Below, piece after piece: positions 37,781-46,368 of a stretch of DNA of 64,000 nucleotides (position 1 is the stretch's first letter; each line of letters begins with the position of its first letter). A model generated the notes under the pieces. The model was not told the DNA's origin. It worked only from the letters and a program-made list of their open reading frames with translations, and ran no database searches. This DNA is from Alphaproteobacteria bacterium (GTDB lineage Bacteria > Pseudomonadota > Alphaproteobacteria > Micropepsales > Micropepsaceae): assembly GCA_017308475.1 (NCBI GenBank), contig JAFKEU010000004.1, forward strand, positions 496,001 through 560,000, in the 5' to 3' direction. The position numbers were made by a program, and so were the translations under genes.

Positions 37781-40024
37781 CTAACGCATTTTCTTGAAAC
37801 GTATTTCACTGCTGTCGCTGCGCCCTTCGGCATCGACGACCGTAACATGTGCAAGTCCTTCGCCCGCCGGTGTGTAAAGCGCGGGCGCGAAACGGTCGAA
37901 ACTGCCCAAGAGCGCGCCATTCACCAGCCAGGTCAGCGGCGCCTTTCCGCCATCGGCCTTGAATTGAAGCGCCGGATCCTTTGCGTGCGAATCGGGCAAC
38001 GGCACCACCGCACCATTGGGCGGCCAGGTGATGGAGGGCGGCGGCAGTTGCGCCACCTGTTGTGCCTGGGTGGGCGCTGTCTTCTGGCGCGTGAAGACGC
38101 GCAGCGACGGCGGAAGATCGGACGTGGCGCGCGCGACGATCACGCCGGATGGGCGCGGCGGCGCGGGACGCCGGTCGGGCGGCAGCAGGCCGAACATCTT
38201 GAGCAGGATCGGCGCGGCGCTGTCGCGGCCGACATGATCGGGGCGCGGCGTGCCGTCGGCGCGGCCCACCCACACCGCCACCGTATAATCGTTGGAAAAG
38301 CCCACCGACCATGCATCGCGGAATCCGTAGGAAGTGCCGGTCTTGAATCCGATGGTACGCGCGCGGGCCAGCCCCTGCCCCATCGCCCACCCGTCCGGCA
38401 GCGCCACGCCATCCAGGATGTCGCGCAGATACCAGGCGGCAACGGCGCCGAACAGGCGATGGCGCGGACCAGGGGGGTCGTCTTTCCGATAGCGCAAGCC
38501 TTCGGCGGTGCCGCCTTCGGCGATCCCCGCATAAAGCATGGCCACGTCGCGCAAGGGCACGCCCAGCCCGCCCAGCGCCACCGGCAGCGTCGGCGCATCG
38601 CGGAAGGCAAGATGGGCGCCGGCATTGCGCAGCGCCAGTGTGAAGGCCAGCGGCCCCACCCGTTCCAGCACCATCACGGCGGGAATGTTCAGCGACATCT
38701 GCAGCGCGTCGCGCGCCGTCACGGCGCCCTGGAACTGGCCGTCGAAGTCGCGCGGCGCATAGTCGCCGAAGCTGGTGGGCTGGTCCTGCATCCGACTGGC
38801 CGGATGCAGGATCAGTTCGTCGAAGGCCAGGCCATAGATGAAGGGCTTGAGCGCCGAGCCGGGCGAACGGGCGCGGCCCGCCAGATCGACCTGGCCTGAC
38901 GGGCCCCAGTAATTGGTGCCGCCGACATAGGCGAGGACGTTGCGGGTCTTGTTCTCGACCACCACCAGCGCGACATCGCCGCCATCGTCCAGATAGGCGC
39001 GTTCCTGACGGGCGAGGCGTTCGGCAGCGGTTTGGATATTGGCGTTTATGGTGGTCTTGATCCGGTAATCCTGCACCCCCTCCGGTTTCGTTCGGGTGGC
39101 TTGGCCGCCACCCTCACTCCGCTCGGCTCCCTTTGGGTCGCCTTCGCCCGCTGAAACCACCTCCCCCTCTGGTGCGCTTGCGCGCGAAGGGGGGTGAGCG
39201 GGGCGACCAGCCCCGGGAACGGCCTGTGCTTGCAAAACCAGCCGCTGCGCCAGATGCGGCGCCTCGAGCGGCATGGGCTGGCGGGCAAAGGGCACGCCCT
39301 CCTTTCGCGCGGCGGCGGCATCGCCCGCGGTGATCACGCCTTCCTCCACCATGCGGGCAAGCACATGATCGCGGCCGTGTCGCGCCGCTTGCGCATGGCG
39401 GTCGGGACGCTGGCGGGTGGGCGACTGGGGCAGCGCCACCAGCAGCGCGCTCTGCGCCAGGTCGAGGCGCGCCGGCTCCTTGCCGAAATAGGAAAGCGAG
39501 GCGGCGCGCACGCCTTCCAGGTTTCCGCCCATCGGCGCCAGCGTCAGGTAGAGGGAGAGGATTTCGCTTTTGGAATAGCGTTCCTCAAGCTGCAGGGCGC
39601 GGACGATCTGGAAGAACTTGGCGGGCACGTTGTGGCGGCGGAAATAATCCGGCTCCAGCAGGCGCGCGACCTGCATGGTCAGGGTGGAGCCGCCGCTGAC
39701 GATATGCCCCACCGAAACCAATTGCAGCGCCGCACGCAGCAACGCGCCCGGATCGACGCCGAAATGGGAATCGAAGCGCTGATCCTCATAAGCCTTGAGC
39801 ATGGCGAGATAGCGCGGGCCAACCTGATCCGGCGTTGTGTGGATGCGCCAGGCGCCGTCCTTCGACAGAAAGGCGCGCAGCAGCGTGCCGTCACGTGCCG
39901 CCACTTCCGGCGACAGGGTGCTGGCGCGCGTCATGTCTGGGGGATTGGCGCGGTCGGCGGTGATGAGGGCGAAGAGCGCGCCCAGCGCAACCCAGCCGGC
40001 CAGGATCAGCTTTTGCCGCGTCAT
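37781..40024 (-). CDS. pbpC: Penicillin-binding protein 1C, bifunctional
   Basis: A 747-residue murein synthase: N-terminal membrane helix (LILAGWVALGALFALI), transglycosylase domain with the catalytic Glu at about E80 in KAYEDQRF, transpeptidase domain with SPGSALKPF (Ser about 390 with the SxxK lysine 393), SLN and KTGTS, and a C-terminal domain typical of PBP1C. It overlaps the alpha-2-macroglobulin gene by four bases, the canonical pbpC-yfhM pair. About 48 residues (271-318) between the two domains are low-complexity, correspond to a palindromic repeat in the DNA, and are absent from the family's usual layout. Confidence 0.9.
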   Translation of the reverse strand: MTRQKLILAGWVALGALFALITADRANPPDMTRASTLSPEVAARDGTLLRAFLSKDGAWRIHTTPDQVGPRYLAMLKAYEDQRFDSHFGVDPGALLRAALQLVSVGHIVSGGSTLTMQVARLLEPDYFRRHNVPAKFFQIVRALQLEERYSKSEILSLYLTLAPMGGNLEGVRAASLSYFGKEPARLDLAQSALLVALPQSPTRQRPDRHAQAARHGRDHVLARMVEEGVITAGDAAAARKEGVPFARQPMPLEAPHLAQRLVLQAQAVPGAGRPAHPPSRASAPEGEVVSAGEGDPKGAERSEGGGQATRTKPEGVQDYRIKTTINANIQTAAERLARQERAYLDDGGDVALVVVENKTRNVLAYVGGTNYWGPSGQVDLAGRARSPGSALKPFIYGLAFDELILHPASRMQDQPTSFGDYAPRDFDGQFQGAVTARDALQMSLNIPAVMVLERVGPLAFTLALRNAGAHLAFRDAPTLPVALGGLGVPLRDVAMLYAGIAEGGTAEGLRYRKDDPPGPRHRLFGAVAAWYLRDILDGVALPDGWAMGQGLARARTIGFKTGTSYGFRDAWSVGFSNDYTVAVWVGRADGTPRPDHVGRDSAAPILLKMFGLLPPDRRPAPPRPSGVIVARATSDLPPSLRVFTRQKTAPTQAQQVAQLPPPSITWPPNGAVVPLPDSHAKDPALQFKADGGKAPLTWLVNGALLGSFDRFAPALYTPAGEGLAHVTVVDAEGRSDSSEIRFKKMR
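39071..39214. repeat. Repeat-derived insert inside pbpC
   Basis: This DNA contains a C-rich/G-rich palindrome (positions 39158-39195, with CACC TCCCCC arms and a GGTGCGC/GCGCGC inner stem) and encodes an in-frame low-complexity stretch rich in Gly, Glu, Ala and Arg. The same palindrome type is found intergenically at 52384 and 62308. Confidence 0.6.
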
Positions 40025-43000
40025 TTCTCGATCGTCATCTGTCCCATCGCCGTTCGCGCGTGGATGGCGGGGGCATACATGTCCACCGCATCCGCCGCCG
40101 GCAGCGTGAAGCGCCCCACCGACACGGCGCGCGCGATATAGGCGATGTGGAAAGTGGGCGCCGGCTCCGGCCCCTTGGGGCGCAGCGGGCGATAGCGCTG
40201 GCCGATGTCGAAGGCGGCAACGAAACGGTCGTCGCGCGCATCCTGGCGGCTGGCATCGGTCAAAGTGCCGAGGAAGGGATAGGCCTTGGCGTCGTCTCCC
40301 TTCAGCGGCTGCTCGATCTCGAGCCCCGCGGGCAGAAGATCGATGACGCCCATCTGGTGATAGACGTTGTTGGGCATCTGGCCACTGACCTCGACGATCA
40401 CCCGGTCGTTCTGGTGCAGCGAGGAGACGTCGGCGGGCGTGCCCGACATGCTCCAGATGCTCTTTGACAAAGTCAGGCCGTCCGATGCGGGCGGCAGTGC
40501 CGCGCCGGGCGTGCCGCTGACGGACGTCGTGCGCCAGACCTGGGCATCGCCCTTGTTGGCGATGGTCAGTCCCGCGTCCAGCTGCTGCAGCGTGGGAGAA
40601 AGACGCACCGCGCCGTCGCGCATATTGGCCGGCTGGCCGTTCACCGTGACGTTCAAGGGCAGCTTCTGGCGGGTGAGCGCATAGGCGGCGCGCAGCATCC
40701 AGCCCTTTTCCTGGGTGGTGGTTTCGGAGACGCGCATGTCCACGCTCCGCGCCTTGTCCATCAGGACGGGAACAAGATCGGCCCTGCCGCTTTCCGCCGC
40801 CAGCGCCAGCGTCCCCGAGAGGTCGCGCAGCAGCGAGCCATAGACGTCGTGCGGATAGGTGGCGGGATTGGCATCGGCCAAAAGCGCGCGCGCCTTGTTG
40901 AAACCGTATTCGGTGCGCGAACGGTCGCCCACTTCGGCAGCCGCGGCGCCGGTCAGTGCCGCCGCCAGCGCCGAGCGCATCTTGCCCACCCGCGTATCGC
41001 TGAAATAGCGCAGGTCACTGACATTGGCCTGGCCGCTGCCCGCCAGCACATAGAAGGCATAGGCCCGCGCCAGGTCGTCACCACCGCCAGAGGCAACCGT
41101 GCGCAGCCAGTTTGTTCCCCGGCGCATCGCGTCATTGGCCACCACATAGTTCTTCGCCTTGGCCTGATAGAGGAAGTCCATCGCATAGACGCCCAGGAAG
41201 GGCTCCGCATCGCTGCCCGGCCCCCACATCCCGAAGTCGCCGCCATAATTCTGCATGTCCAGCACCTGGTCGATGGCGGCCTGGATGCGATCCTTCAGTG
41301 CCCTGTCGCGCGGCAGCCCGGCCAGGTCCGCCATGTCGTTGAACAGCAGAAGCGGCTGGGCGCGGCTGACCGTCTGTTCGATGCAGCCGAAGGGATATTT
41401 GTCCAGCCACTTCAGAAGTCCTGCCACATTGGACCAACCATGCGCGGCCGAAACCGACAGGTTGACCGAGGCGGTGGACGGCACCAGACCGGATATCAGC
41501 GAGCGGTCCGCCGTGAACCCGGCGCCCGCCGCCAGCGGCAGTTCCTGCTCGCGGCTCTCGTCAAGCTGGGCGGGGCGCACCTGGATCGGCCAGCCATGAC
41601 TGACGTGAAAGCCGTTCGGGCCGGTCACGTCCAGGGTAATGCCGGCGATGCCCAGCCCCGCACCGGTCAGCGTCACCGGCACCAGCGTGCGCTGCTGGCG
41701 GGCCAGGGTCTGGCGCACCACCGTCCTGGCACCGCCAGGCATGGACAGCGGCCCGCGCGTGGTGATGGTGGCAATGTAGGCGCCCGGCGCGCCCTCCACA
41801 TTGTCCAGATTGAGCGCGGCACCGATGGAATCTCCGGGCGCCAGGAAGCGCGGCAGTACCAGGTCGGCGATGACAGGATCGCGCACCACCAGCATCCTGT
41901 CGGCATGGCCGAGCTTGTCGGCGCTCCACGCCACCGCCATCAGGCGCAAGGATCCATTGAAGTCGGGAATGTCCAGCGGGATCGCGGCGGTGCCGTTGGC
42001 GCCCAGCTTCACGATGCCGGAAAACAGCGCCACCGTCTTCTGCGGCACCACCGCCAGCGAACGCCCGCCGAAACTGTCGCCGCCTTCGCGCAGGGACCCG
42101 ACGGCGCCCTTCTCGACCCGGATCAGGCGGCCGTAATCGTCGCGCATCATCACGCCCAGCCGCCGCTTTCCGAAATAATGGTCGACCGGATCGGGCGAGC
42201 CAAAATCGGTGAGCTGCAATATGCCCTCGTCCACCGCCGCCAAGGTGACGTAGGCCGTCTCGCTGGCCAGCCCCGAAAGCTGCACCGGCACGGTGATCTT
42301 CTGGCGCGGGCGCACCTTGTCCGGCACGCCCAGCTTGATGCCCAGCGTGCGCGGGGAATTGTCCACCCCGATCCAGGCAACGCCGATGGAGCGCACGGGC
42401 TCGCGGCCGCTGACCTGCGACAGCGGGCGATAATCGGTCACCAGCACATAGGCGCCCGCGCCCCAGTCGGCGGAAACGGGAATGTCGACCGTCGTGCCGC
42501 CCGCCGGAGCGTCGACCAGCAGCGAGGAAAATACCTTGTCGCCCGCGATCACCACCAGCGCCTTGCCATTGGCAGCGGGCTTGATGCGCACATGCGCCAC
42601 CGCGCCGGGCGCATAGGACGGCTTGTCGGCCGCCACGGGAATGCGGTCCGGCCGGTCGCCCGCGCTGGATGCCGCCCAGCCGGAATAGAAACGGTAGCTG
42701 GACGCCGCACCCGATTTGGGATCGGTGATGGTGAGCCGATAGGTGCCCCAGGGCATTGCCTGGGCCAGCTTCAGGGGCGCGCCAGCGGCAATCGACATGG
42801 TGCCGGACGAGATCAGCCGGTCGCGGGTGACGGACTGGTAGCGCCATTCGCCACTGCTCTGGAACCACTGGTAGGTCGTGTCCTCGCGTACCCAGCTGAC
42901 CGTCAGGCCCGGCAGCGCGACGCGCTTGCCGTCCTTGTCCAGGGCAATGGCTTCAAAACCGGCGCGGGCATTTTCGGGCACCGAGCTGCCATCGAAATCC

Positions 43001-44904
43001 GGACGAATGCCGATGGAGACGTCGTGTGTGCGGATGGGAATGTCGATGCTGCGGTCGGTGGTGCGCCCGCCCGGCTCATGGATCGAAACGCGCACCGTGG
43101 CCTTCAGCGGCAATGTGGTCTCGGCCAGGGCGCCGGTATTGCCGGTGATGTTGGTCACCCCTGCCGCGTCGGTCTCGGACACCGCCAGGTCCACTTTGGT
43201 CTCCGAAAAGCTGTCGTCCATGCGGCCGAACCGGTAGCCGCGATACCCGGGCCAGGGATTGGGATCGGCTGCGATGGTGGCTTCGCCGTCGCCCGACAGG
43301 TTCGAGGCAGGCGCGCCATAGAGGAAGCGCGCCTCGGCCCGGACATGGAAGTCGCCGCCGGGGGAGATGGATTTTTCCTTCGCCGCCAGCGTCACCTTCA
43401 GCCGCTGGGGCACGAAATCGGCGACGTCGAACTGCACGCGGCCGACCGGCTCGGCTTTGGGGTCGATATAGGCGCTGATCTGCCAGCGGCCATGCGGCGC
43501 GCTGGAGGACAGTGACAGGCTCCAGGCGGCGCTGCCCGCCTGAAGCCTGTCGCCGCTGACGGTGATGCGGCCGACCTCGATCCCGTCGGGGCGCTGGGCC
43601 ACCAGGGTCAGGGGCGCGTTCAGTGCCGCGCCCACCCGGTCGCGCAGCATGGCAACGGCCTGGACCGTCTCGCCGGGGCGATAGACGCCGCGCTCGGTAT
43701 AGAGCCAGGCGTCGATGGGACCGGGCGCGGGGTGGCCGCCCACGCCCCGGTCGGTCAGGTCGAAGGCGGAACGGCGCAGGTCCAGGAAACTGAAATCGCC
43801 GTTCTCGCCATAGGCCATCGCCATCACCGGCTGGTCGCCGCCGGTGGCGCGCATCAGTCCGGCGTCGAAATTGGCGCGGCCATCGCCGTCGGTGACCACG
43901 CTGGCCAGCTGGTTGTTGTTGCGCGCGATCAGGGTCATGCGCACGCCCGACAACGGCTCGGCCCGGCTGTAGGAGCGGGCAAAGACCGTCAGCCCCACGC
44001 CGGTCGCGGCGCGGTCGGCGGTAAAGCTGGTCAGCGAAATGTCTGAATCGACCACCCACTGGGTCGCCAACTGGGTGCCGTAATCGTCGTCGCTGATCTT
44101 CCTGGCCGCATCGGTGGCGACCAGCACATAGGCGCCGGGTTTCCTGCCCTTCAGGATTTCGTGAATGGGAACCAGGGTGACGACGCTGCCATTCTTGATG
44201 TTGTTCACCGCCATGGTGCCCTGCCACACCACGGCGCCCTGCGCATTTTCCAGCTGCTTCTCGTCCCAGCCATAGAGCTGGGTCTGGTCGACGGTGCCCG
44301 ATTCGATCTGCGACAGAAGGCGGTCGCCGACGCGGATCACCTTTATGTCCAGCCTGTCGACATTGACGGTGGTGACCGGCACGCCCGCCGCATTCTCGCG
44401 CGGCAGGATGATGCCACCGGCAAAGCGCACCAGAGCCGGCTTGTCGCGCAGCTCCACAGGCACGGTCTCGGCCTGGAGGGTGGAACCGTCGGCTGCGGGC
44501 AGCCCGTCCTTCAGGCTGACATTGTAGGTCCTGTCGAAGGAAAGCCCCGCCAGGCACAGCCGCGTACCAACGACCCGCATCGCCACCTGGGTCGCCGGAT
44601 CGATGGAGAGATAGTCCTGATAGTGCGTCTTGCCGCTGGCATCGAGGGCGCGGGTGAACACCAGGCAGGCTTCCGCCTGCGGTTTTGAGACGTCGACCTC
44701 CAGCCGGCGAAAGGCGAATTCCTGCGGCGCCTGCGGGGGGGCCGGCGAAAAGCCGCCGGTGACGGCCGACAGGCCGCTCTGCAGCTGTGCCAGCATGCCC
44801 CCCTGCGGGCTGCCCAAGAGAAGCACCGCCGCCACGGCAGCGGCGGCGAGCAATACCACGATGCCGCCGATGACCAGGAGAAGCCGCTTCTGCCTGCCGT
44901 CCAT
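40021..44904 (-). CDS. Alpha-2-macroglobulin family protein
   Basis: A 1,627-residue periplasmic protease trap anchored by an N-terminal membrane helix (LLLVIGGIVVLLAAAAVAAVLLL). It contains macroglobulin-like domains, a long bait region rich in Gly and Ala, and the thioester motif GCIEQ near the alpha-alpha toroid domain (WLDKYPFGCIEQTVSRAQPLLLF). E. coli YfhM and similar proteins trap periplasmic proteases. The start overlaps pbpC by four bases, as in other bacteria where A2M and PBP1C are coupled, thought to protect the cell wall machinery. Confidence 0.94.
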   Translation of the reverse strand: MDGRQKRLLLVIGGIVVLLAAAAVAAVLLLGSPQGGMLAQLQSGLSAVTGGFSPAPPQAPQEFAFRRLEVDVSKPQAEACLVFTRALDASGKTHYQDYLSIDPATQVAMRVVGTRLCLAGLSFDRTYNVSLKDGLPAADGSTLQAETVPVELRDKPALVRFAGGIILPRENAAGVPVTTVNVDRLDIKVIRVGDRLLSQIESGTVDQTQLYGWDEKQLENAQGAVVWQGTMAVNNIKNGSVVTLVPIHEILKGRKPGAYVLVATDAARKISDDDYGTQLATQWVVDSDISLTSFTADRAATGVGLTVFARSYSRAEPLSGVRMTLIARNNNQLASVVTDGDGRANFDAGLMRATGGDQPVMAMAYGENGDFSFLDLRRSAFDLTDRGVGGHPAPGPIDAWLYTERGVYRPGETVQAVAMLRDRVGAALNAPLTLVAQRPDGIEVGRITVSGDRLQAGSAAWSLSLSSSAPHGRWQISAYIDPKAEPVGRVQFDVADFVPQRLKVTLAAKEKSISPGGDFHVRAEARFLYGAPASNLSGDGEATIAADPNPWPGYRGYRFGRMDDSFSETKVDLAVSETDAAGVTNITGNTGALAETTLPLKATVRVSIHEPGGRTTDRSIDIPIRTHDVSIGIRPDFDGSSVPENARAGFEAIALDKDGKRVALPGLTVSWVREDTTYQWFQSSGEWRYQSVTRDRLISSGTMSIAAGAPLKLAQAMPWGTYRLTITDPKSGAASSYRFYSGWAASSAGDRPDRIPVAADKPSYAPGAVAHVRIKPAANGKALVVIAGDKVFSSLLVDAPAGGTTVDIPVSADWGAGAYVLVTDYRPLSQVSGREPVRSIGVAWIGVDNSPRTLGIKLGVPDKVRPRQKITVPVQLSGLASETAYVTLAAVDEGILQLTDFGSPDPVDHYFGKRRLGVMMRDDYGRLIRVEKGAVGSLREGGDSFGGRSLAVVPQKTVALFSGIVKLGANGTAAIPLDIPDFNGSLRLMAVAWSADKLGHADRMLVVRDPVIADLVLPRFLAPGDSIGAALNLDNVEGAPGAYIATITTRGPLSMPGGARTVVRQTLARQQRTLVPVTLTGAGLGIAGITLDVTGPNGFHVSHGWPIQVRPAQLDESREQELPLAAGAGFTADRSLISGLVPSTASVNLSVSAAHGWSNVAGLLKWLDKYPFGCIEQTVSRAQPLLLFNDMADLAGLPRDRALKDRIQAAIDQVLDMQNYGGDFGMWGPGSDAEPFLGVYAMDFLYQAKAKNYVVANDAMRRGTNWLRTVASGGGDDLARAYAFYVLAGSGQANVSDLRYFSDTRVGKMRSALAAALTGAAAAEVGDRSRTEYGFNKARALLADANPATYPHDVYGSLLRDLSGTLALAAESGRADLVPVLMDKARSVDMRVSETTTQEKGWMLRAAYALTRQKLPLNVTVNGQPANMRDGAVRLSPTLQQLDAGLTIANKGDAQVWRTTSVSGTPGAALPPASDGLTLSKSIWSMSGTPADVSSLHQNDRVIVEVSGQMPNNVYHQMGVIDLLPAGLEIEQPLKGDDAKAYPFLGTLTDASRQDARDDRFVAAFDIGQRYRPLRPKGPEPAPTFHIAYIARAVSVGRFTLPAADAVDMYAPAIHARTAMGQMTIEK

Positions 44905-45024
44905 CTCACCCCCCGATCCTGACCGGAATCCGACGGCGCGAAGCCTAAAACCGTGCCTTCGCCCACGCCAGCAAGCAGGGGCTCAAAACCCGGCAGGACG
45001 ATGACAAAGCGGTTGGTATCTCGA

Positions 45025-46323
45025 CTATTTCGATTCGGGGCAGTCCACCTGCCCCTCCCCGCCGTCCCGCGCGGCGGTGAAATGACAGCTGCGGACGGGA
45101 TTTCCCGCTGAATCGAACAGGTCGATTCCCCAGCCGTCGGCGGCGCGCGTCATCAGCATGAAGCCGAAGCCGCCCACCGAAATCCCTTTGGTCACGCGCA
45201 CGGTTTGCGAACCCTGAAAGATCGCGCCGCGCAGGTCCTTCGGCGTCACATTGAGCAGGTCGCCACCATTGCCGGCCACGATCTGCGGTGGCACGGATCT
45301 GTCGTAATTGATCGCCTCGAAGGTGTGGATGTGCCCGGAAAGCTGCAGCGCCACAGAGGGCGCGATCAGCGGCGCATCCTTGCCCGCAGCTTGCGCGGCG
45401 TCATGCGCCGCCTGTACCAGGGTGCGGTTGCCGCCGACCGGAATTCCCAAAGGGCCGGTGATCGCCGCCCAGATCGGCCGGTGATGCACGAACCAGACCG
45501 GCGGCGCGATCCTGCCCAGCTCGGCGATATCGGCGGTGTAGGCCGGAAGGCCGGTCTTGTTGACCAGCATTTCCGGGGCGCCGGCATCGTCCATCACCGC
45601 AAGCCGGAATTTGCCGACGTCCACCGTGAACATCGGGATGTGATTCAGGCAGCCCGGCTGATGCGGCAGCGGCCCCAGAAGCCGCAGCCAGCCCGTTCCC
45701 TCCCGTGCGCATTCCTCGTGATTGCCGCGCGCCAACACAAAGGGCGCCGCGCTCAGCAGCGGCGCGGCGGGGGTGAAGAAATCCGCCTGCCAGGCCGGGC
45801 CATTGTCGCCATAAGGCGAGCCCGCGCAGCCCGCATCGCCCGGCGGGCACGGCGTTTCGCGGTAGAGATAATCGCCGACATGGATCACAAGATCGGGGCG
45901 CAGTTTCGCGGCAGCGGCGGCGACCTGGGGGAAAGGCCATTGCTGCGGCGTGTTGCAATCCTGGGTGGTCGCGCCTTTCAGGCGGCAGCCCGTGTCGCCG
46001 ATAACCAGTATGCGGCGCGGATCGGCCACCGGCATGGGCAGGGGCTTGCCGTCTATATCGGCGGCGGAGGTGCCGGCCGGCACTTTCGCAGCACACAGAA
46101 GCGGGAATTTGTCGTCGGCCGCCGCGCGCACGCGCAGCGCCACATCGCCGCCGTCGGTATGCATCACCGGACAGGTGGTGGCGGTCGTGAGAAGGCGTGC
46201 CTCGAAGCCGCCGCCGTCCACCGCCTGAACCCAGGCGGTCCGGGTCGGGTTCGGCGCCGTTTGGCCAAGGGCCGCGCCCGGCAACGATGACAGCAGGATG
46301 ACGGCCAGCAGGCGGCGTTTCAT
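45025..46323 (-). CDS. Secreted metallophosphoesterase
   Basis: A 432-residue exported metallophosphatase. Signal peptide (RRLLAVILLSSLPGAALG), then LVIGDTGCRL, VIHVGDYLY, LARGNHEECA, VHHRPIW and LSGHIHTFEA, the ordered metal and phosphate ligands of the calcineurin-like fold. The C-terminal part continues without a recognised extra domain. It may release phosphate from extracellular phosphomonoesters or -diesters. It sits between the A2M gene and the TonB receptor, all on the minus strand. Confidence 0.85.
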   Translation of the reverse strand: MKRRLLAVILLSSLPGAALGQTAPNPTRTAWVQAVDGGGFEARLLTTATTCPVMHTDGGDVALRVRAAADDKFPLLCAAKVPAGTSAADIDGKPLPMPVADPRRILVIGDTGCRLKGATTQDCNTPQQWPFPQVAAAAAKLRPDLVIHVGDYLYRETPCPPGDAGCAGSPYGDNGPAWQADFFTPAAPLLSAAPFVLARGNHEECAREGTGWLRLLGPLPHQPGCLNHIPMFTVDVGKFRLAVMDDAGAPEMLVNKTGLPAYTADIAELGRIAPPVWFVHHRPIWAAITGPLGIPVGGNRTLVQAAHDAAQAAGKDAPLIAPSVALQLSGHIHTFEAINYDRSVPPQIVAGNGGDLLNVTPKDLRGAIFQGSQTVRVTKGISVGGFGFMLMTRAADGWGIDLFDSAGNPVRSCHFTAARDGGEGQVDCPESK

Positions 46324-46368
46324 GCGAAGACTCTCCGAGAGGCGGGGAGCCTAGCGTTGGATGCGCCG

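Noticed and set aside
40849..43515. An 888-codon open frame on the plus strand
   Set aside because: It is antisense to the alpha-2-macroglobulin gene, which has family motifs throughout. The translated antisense product is rich in Arg, His and Gly without domain sense.
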